From Sphingomonas glaciei (GTDB lineage Bacteria; Pseudomonadota; Alphaproteobacteria; Sphingomonadales; Sphingomonadaceae): 64,000 nucleotides of DNA. Below are positions 60,176-64,000 of the stretch, one piece after another. The stretch is from the NCBI RefSeq assembly GCF_023380025.1, contig NZ_CP097253.1:1364001-1428000 (forward strand), read 5' to 3'. A program made the position numbers and the translations under genes. The notes under the pieces are model-generated. The model was not told where the DNA came from. It saw only the letters and a program-made list of their open reading frames with translations, and ran no database searches. Positions within the stretch are counted from its first letter, which is position 1, and each line of letters begins with the position of its first letter.

Positions 60176-60496
60176 GTGACACTGAGCAGCGCCGCGATCG
60201 TGCCGACGCCAAATGCCAGCCGCTACCTCCAGCAACTTTGCAAGCATTGGGCGCACAACCTCACGGTCGACTACACCTTGGATCGAGGGACGGTCGTATT
60301 CCCGAAGGACGCCCGCGGGGCAGCGTGGCCAGCGGACGCAACCTTGACGATGACGGCTCAAGCGGACGCGCTCGAGTGCAGGATTGATGCTAGCGCCAAG
60401 GAACAGCTGGAAGGTCTCAAGAGCGCACTCGCAAGACATATCGATCGCTTCGCTTTCCGGGAGGGACCTCTTAGCTTCGACTGGAGCAATGACTAG
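60176..60496 (+). CDS. DUF2218 family protein
   Basis: A 106-residue protein of the DUF2218 family: ASRYLQQLCKHWAHNLTVDY, GTVVFPKDARGA, and a final helical DIASAKEQLEGLKSALARHI. The family is often near siderophore or iron-transport genes; here a TonB-dependent receptor is encoded 1.2 kb downstream. Function unknown. GTG 60176 is the first start of the conserved domain. Confidence 0.82.
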   Translation: MTLSSAAIVPTPNASRYLQQLCKHWAHNLTVDYTLDRGTVVFPKDARGAAWPADATLTMTAQADALECRIDASAKEQLEGLKSALARHIDRFAFREGPLSFDWSND

Positions 60497-60564
60497 GGTC
60501 CACCGAAAACTGGCCCCGAGCTATAGCACGTCGCCTTTCTGACTACGTGGGAGTGCGCCCTAGA

Positions 60565-61617
60565 ATGACCATTAGCACGTGCGGTTCTGGCGCCTTGGTA
60601 CCCGTCGCCGCAAGGGGCAAGCACCTCGTTGTCGACATCCATTGCCATCTCGGTATCCCCGCCGCGGACGCGATCGTGCGGGCCGCAGGAACTGTGTCCA
60701 CGGCTGCCATAAGCCAATTTACCAGCGCAAAGACCAGCGAAGTAAATTGCGCCATGTTCGCCAGCATGGGCAGAACTCTAAACACCGTCGATACCCGCAT
60801 CGCCGACATGGACCGGCTCGGGATCGACCTTCAGGCGCTCTCGCCCAGCCCGGGTCAATATCACTACCATGCCGACCCGGAGACCGGCCGGGCCGCTGCG
60901 CAGGCTGTCAACGACGGCATTGCCGAGGCGGTGGCTGGTAATCCAGACCGCTTCGTCGGAATGGGTACGGTTCCGCTGCAAGATGTCGGGATGGCGGTCA
61001 CCGAGCTACGACGCTGCGTTCGCGAGCTCGACCTGCGCGGGGTCGAGATCAGCTCCAACGTCAACGGCGTCGATCTGCACGACCCGCGATTTAAGCCTTT
61101 CTGGGCGGCGGCAGAGGAACTTGGACTGCTCGTCTTCCTACATCCGCTGGGCTTCACTCATGGTCAGCGGATGAGCGAATATTACTTCAACAATCTGATC
61201 GGAAATCCACTCGAATCAACCCTTGCAGTTGGGCATCTCATCTTCGGCGGCGTGCTCGACAGGTTTCCCGGTCTTAAGATCTGCGTAGCGCACGGCGGCG
61301 GCTACCTGCCTGGGTATTGGGGACGGATGGACCATGGCTGGCGCGCCCGCGCTGACTGCTCTGAACACTGCCTTCACGAGCCGTCGAGTTACCTGCGTCA
61401 GCTGTACTTTGACACGTTGGTGTTCGACCCCGACCAGCTAGCGAGTCTGGTGCGGACCCATGGCGCCGACCGATTGTGCCTCGGTTCGGACTACCCCTTC
61501 GATATGGCCGAACCTGACCCGGTGGGATTCCATGCGCAATTGTCCGAGGATGACCAGGCGAAGATATTGGGATCAAACGCGGCGAGCCTGCTCGGACTGA
61601 CACGATCAGAGGCTTAG
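60565..61617 (+). CDS. ACMSD-type amidohydrolase
   Basis: A 350-residue metal-dependent decarboxylase/hydrolase of the amidohydrolase-2 (ACMSD-like) family. Metal and active-site segments are visible: VVDIHCHLGIPA near residue 23, FLHPLGFTHGQR, LKICVAHGGGYLPGYWGRMD and CLGSDYPFDMAEP with a metal-ligand Asp. These enzymes decarboxylate or hydrolyse aromatic or furan-type acids. ATG 60565 is chosen because GTGGGAG lies upstream; the frame opens at 60547. It precedes the TonB receptor on the same strand, so the receptor may import its substrate. Confidence 0.85.
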   Translation: MTISTCGSGALVPVAARGKHLVVDIHCHLGIPAADAIVRAAGTVSTAAISQFTSAKTSEVNCAMFASMGRTLNTVDTRIADMDRLGIDLQALSPSPGQYHYHADPETGRAAAQAVNDGIAEAVAGNPDRFVGMGTVPLQDVGMAVTELRRCVRELDLRGVEISSNVNGVDLHDPRFKPFWAAAEELGLLVFLHPLGFTHGQRMSEYYFNNLIGNPLESTLAVGHLIFGGVLDRFPGLKICVAHGGGYLPGYWGRMDHGWRARADCSEHCLHEPSSYLRQLYFDTLVFDPDQLASLVRTHGADRLCLGSDYPFDMAEPDPVGFHAQLSEDDQAKILGSNAASLLGLTRSEA

Positions 61618-61727
61618 CCTACTCGGCTATCACTGTTGCTGATGCTTCAGCATCAACCATATCGATTTTCTATTATGACTTGGCCGCTCTACGCTCGCCC
61701 CACATCAGTTTGGGGGAGGAGAACCAC

Positions 61728-64000
61728 ATGCGAAAGCCAGCCTTGTTAGGCGTCGCCCTGTCAGCAATCGTGGCGGGCACGAGTGCCAATGCGCAATCGC
61801 AAGCCGCCGACGCAAATCCCGCTCAGCCAGCGGCACCAGCCGCCGGGAGCGACGCGTCGACGCCGGAGCAGGAGACCCAGGGTCTCACCGACATCGTCGT
61901 AACCGCGCAGCGGCGCTCGGAATCCTTGCAACGCGCGGCCATCGCGGTGACGGCGGTGAGCAGCGACACGCTGATCAACGCGGGTGTCAGCGATCCTACT
62001 CAGCTGACCAAGCTTGTCCCGGCGCTCACCGTCCAGCCGGTTGGCATCTCGTCGAGCTTCTTCATTCGCGGCGTTGGCGCAACGGCGATCAACTCCTTCC
62101 AAGAAAATGCGGTCGCTTTCTCGGTCGGCGGCGTGTTCTTTGCGCGCCCGACAGCACCCTCAGGTACGTTCTTCGATCTCGACCGCGTCGAAGTGCTGAA
62201 GGGCCCGCAGGGAACACTCTATGGTCGCAACGCCACGGGCGGCGCGATCAATCTCATTCCGCGGCGCCCGCAGCTAAACAAGTTCGGCGCCGATGCCGTG
62301 GCCGAGTATGGCAACTACGACACCTTCAAGGCTCAGGCAGCAATCAACGCACCGCTCGGCAGCATCGCTGCCATCCGCATCGCCGGGCAAGTCGTCGACC
62401 GCAAGGGCTATCTGTCCGATGGCTATGACGACGAGAAGATCCAGGCGATCCGGGGCTCGCTGCTGCTCACGCCGACCGATCGCTTCACGCTGCTGCTGAG
62501 CGCGGACTATGTGCATCAGGGCGGCAAGGGAATCGGCGCGGTGCTCGTTCCGACGCCGCAGACGCCGACCGCACCGTCGCCTAGCGAGCGGATCGGTGCG
62601 TCGGACCCGCGCATCACCACGATCCTGCAGGATCGCACCTTCAGCATCTTCCGGTTCGTGCCGCCATTTTCGTCGCTGCCGGTCAACACGATCCGCAACG
62701 TGGTCACGGTGCCCCGCGACGACGGCTTTCAGGACAGCAGCTTCTGGGGCGTTTCCGCCACGGCCGACAACGACCTCGGTTTCGCCAACCTCACGACCAT
62801 TCTCGCCTATCGCAAGAGCAAGCCGGACATCCTAACCTATGCTCCGGGGTTCCCCGGACGCTTGAGGGAAGATGACGATCAATATTCGGGCGAAATCCGC
62901 CTGTCCTCGAAAGACGATACGCGGCTCCGCTATGTTGTCGGCGCGTTCCTGTTCCGGGAAATGCAGGACGGTTACAACAACTACAACCAGGGATTGCTCG
63001 CCAACACGGAATATCTGCCCAAGCTGACGACGACCAGCAAGGCGGTGTTCGGGCAGTTGACCTATTCGCTGGTGGACAGCTTCCGCCTGGTCGCCGGCGG
63101 CCGCTACACCAAGGAAAACAAGACGCTGACGGGAAGCACCCGCAACAGCAGCTTCTTCGTCCCCAATCCGCCGTCCGTCCCGATCAGCGGCGACCTCGAT
63201 TTCGGCAAGTTCACCTACAAGGCCGGGTTCGAGTGGGACGCGGCGCCGCGTTCTCTGGTCTACGCAAATATTTCGACCGGCTTCAAGGCGGGCGGCTTCT
63301 ATCCATCGGCCGGCCGCAACACCTACAAGCCCGAAACGCTGACCGCCTACACTTTGGGCGCCAAGAACCGCTTCCTCGACAATCGCCTTCAGGTGAACCT
63401 CGAGGCCTTTTACTGGAACTACCGCGACCAGCAGATCAGCTATGTGGGACCTATCGAAGCGACGCCCGGCAATTTTGCCCAGGCAGGTGTTACTGTGAAT
63501 GCTGGCAAGGCGCGGATGTACGGCGCCGAAGCCGAACTGCTGCTGAGGGCTACGCCGCGCGATACATTCGGCGCAACGGTGCAGTACCTCAATTCCAGGT
63601 ACCAGAGCCTCGTCTACAACGCGATTTCTACCAACGGCTCGCCGTTGATCACGTCTTGCGCAGTCACCAATGATACGCGGACCGCGACGCCCCCGATCCG
63701 GCTGTTCATCGTCGATTGCTCGGGCAAGCCCAGCGTCTACTCACCCAAGTGGACGGCGAACCTCAGCTATGAGCATCGCTTCTCAGTCGGCTCCGATTAC
63801 GAGCTGGTGGCGGGTGCGCGCAGTCGTCTTGAAAGCTCGGCCTGGCTCAACCTCGACTATCTGGATTACCAGAAGCGCGGCGGATCGCGAACTTCGGACG
63901 CTTATCTGAACTTCTCGGCGCCGGGCAATCGTTGGTCGGTCGGTGCCTTCGTCAACAACATCGAGGACAGCACCGTCTATGCCGGCGGTCTGACCAGACC
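61728..64000 (+). CDS. TonB-dependent receptor, N-terminal part (3' end outside window)
   Basis: An outer-membrane gated barrel for import of ligands such as siderophores, sugars or aromatic oligomers. The open frame from ATG 61728 (ribosome-binding GGGGAGGAG) runs to the window edge, 757 codons so far. It starts with a signal peptide (ALLGVALSAIVAGTSANA), a short Pro/Ala linker and the TonB-box/plug region DIVVTAQRRSESLQRAAIAV, then plug motifs LKGPQGTLYGRNATGGAIN and the strands of the barrel (e.g. GVFFARPTAPSGTFFDLDR). It follows the amidohydrolase by 110 bases containing a small hairpin (GATGCTTCAGCATC). The C-terminal end and ligand are not visible. Confidence 0.93.
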   Translation, partial: MRKPALLGVALSAIVAGTSANAQSQAADANPAQPAAPAAGSDASTPEQETQGLTDIVVTAQRRSESLQRAAIAVTAVSSDTLINAGVSDPTQLTKLVPALTVQPVGISSSFFIRGVGATAINSFQENAVAFSVGGVFFARPTAPSGTFFDLDRVEVLKGPQGTLYGRNATGGAINLIPRRPQLNKFGADAVAEYGNYDTFKAQAAINAPLGSIAAIRIAGQVVDRKGYLSDGYDDEKIQAIRGSLLLTPTDRFTLLLSADYVHQGGKGIGAVLVPTPQTPTAPSPSERIGASDPRITTILQDRTFSIFRFVPPFSSLPVNTIRNVVTVPRDDGFQDSSFWGVSATADNDLGFANLTTILAYRKSKPDILTYAPGFPGRLREDDDQYSGEIRLSSKDDTRLRYVVGAFLFREMQDGYNNYNQGLLANTEYLPKLTTTSKAVFGQLTYSLVDSFRLVAGGRYTKENKTLTGSTRNSSFFVPNPPSVPISGDLDFGKFTYKAGFEWDAAPRSLVYANISTGFKAGGFYPSAGRNTYKPETLTAYTLGAKNRFLDNRLQVNLEAFYWNYRDQQISYVGPIEATPGNFAQAGVTVNAGKARMYGAEAELLLRATPRDTFGATVQYLNSRYQSLVYNAISTNGSPLITSCAVTNDTRTATPPIRLFIVDCSGKPSVYSPKWTANLSYEHRFSVGSDYELVAGARSRLESSAWLNLDYLDYQKRGGSRTSDAYLNFSAPGNRWSVGAFVNNIEDSTVYAGGLTR

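Noticed and set aside
1..64000. CRISPR arrays, complete insertion sequences, prophage genes
   Set aside because: No regularly spaced direct repeats, transposase, integrase or capsid-type protein was seen in any reading frame examined.

Overview
The window is a 64 kb piece of an alphaproteobacterial chromosome, most likely from the order Sphingomonadales (Sphingomonas or a near relative). The signs are a compact zwf-edd-glk-eda Entner-Doudoroff operon, HWE-type histidine kinases, a PEP-CTERM-type secreted protein, a long TonB-dependent receptor, frequent GTG/TTG starts, high GC, and many dispersed short palindromes. This assignment is by gene content and motif recognition only; no database was searched.

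Layout. (1) 1-10.6 kb is one dense plus-strand run with ATGA-type overlaps: the end of zwf, edd, glk and eda (glucose 6-phosphate to pyruvate plus glyceraldehyde 3-phosphate), then a fused hydantoinase/5-oxoprolinase, the membrane pair DUF969-DUF979, and DUF2891. (2) 10.8-14.7 kb is a trehalose operon, otsB - GH15 glucoamylase/trehalase-like - otsA. (3) 14.9-17.9 kb is one large secreted protein with RTX repeats and six C-terminal FG-GAP-like repeats. (4) At 18.03 kb lies a remnant of a tRNA-Ser 3' end, and the character of the sequence changes: genes become short, strands alternate and intergenic repeats are common.

(5) 18.5-60 kb is accessory or stress-related. It holds a YnfA-type membrane protein, a KefB/YbaL-type cation/proton antiporter, a haem-PAS FixL/FixJ pair divergent from an alternative oxidase - receiver-like protein - group III truncated haemoglobin - DUF1971 cluster, an MreB paralogue coupled to a TspO-like protein, a membrane-anchored glutamate-synthase-like FMN protein, a frameshifted hemD-like gene, an Lrp regulator next to several tiny membrane proteins, Rnk, a YgiD-type dioxygenase, an MliC-like lipoprotein, MscL flanked by two HEPN-like proteins, dodecin, DUF937/DUF3597/PilZ proteins, two HWE kinases, an alpha/beta hydrolase, amidohydrolases, two near-identical cold-shock genes, AlkB, a DUF2868 membrane protein with a DUF3482 GTPase, a GST and several small membrane proteins. 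Many are genes commonly linked to general stress, oxygen/NO and membrane stress. (6) 60.2-64 kb holds a DUF2218 protein, an ACMSD-type amidohydrolase and a TonB-dependent receptor running off the right edge.

The most unusual items are a strongly nested, non-coding inverted-repeat structure at 50.62-50.75 kb (candidate structured RNA), the multi-family repeat landscape between 18 and 60 kb including a copy fused to a decapitated LytTR gene, the paired HEPN-like proteins around mscL, the FixLJ/alternative oxidase/haemoglobin cluster, the DUF2868-DUF3482 pair and the oxoprolinase-DUF969-DUF979-DUF2891 cassette. No CRISPR array, complete insertion sequence, complete tRNA or rRNA was found by eye.
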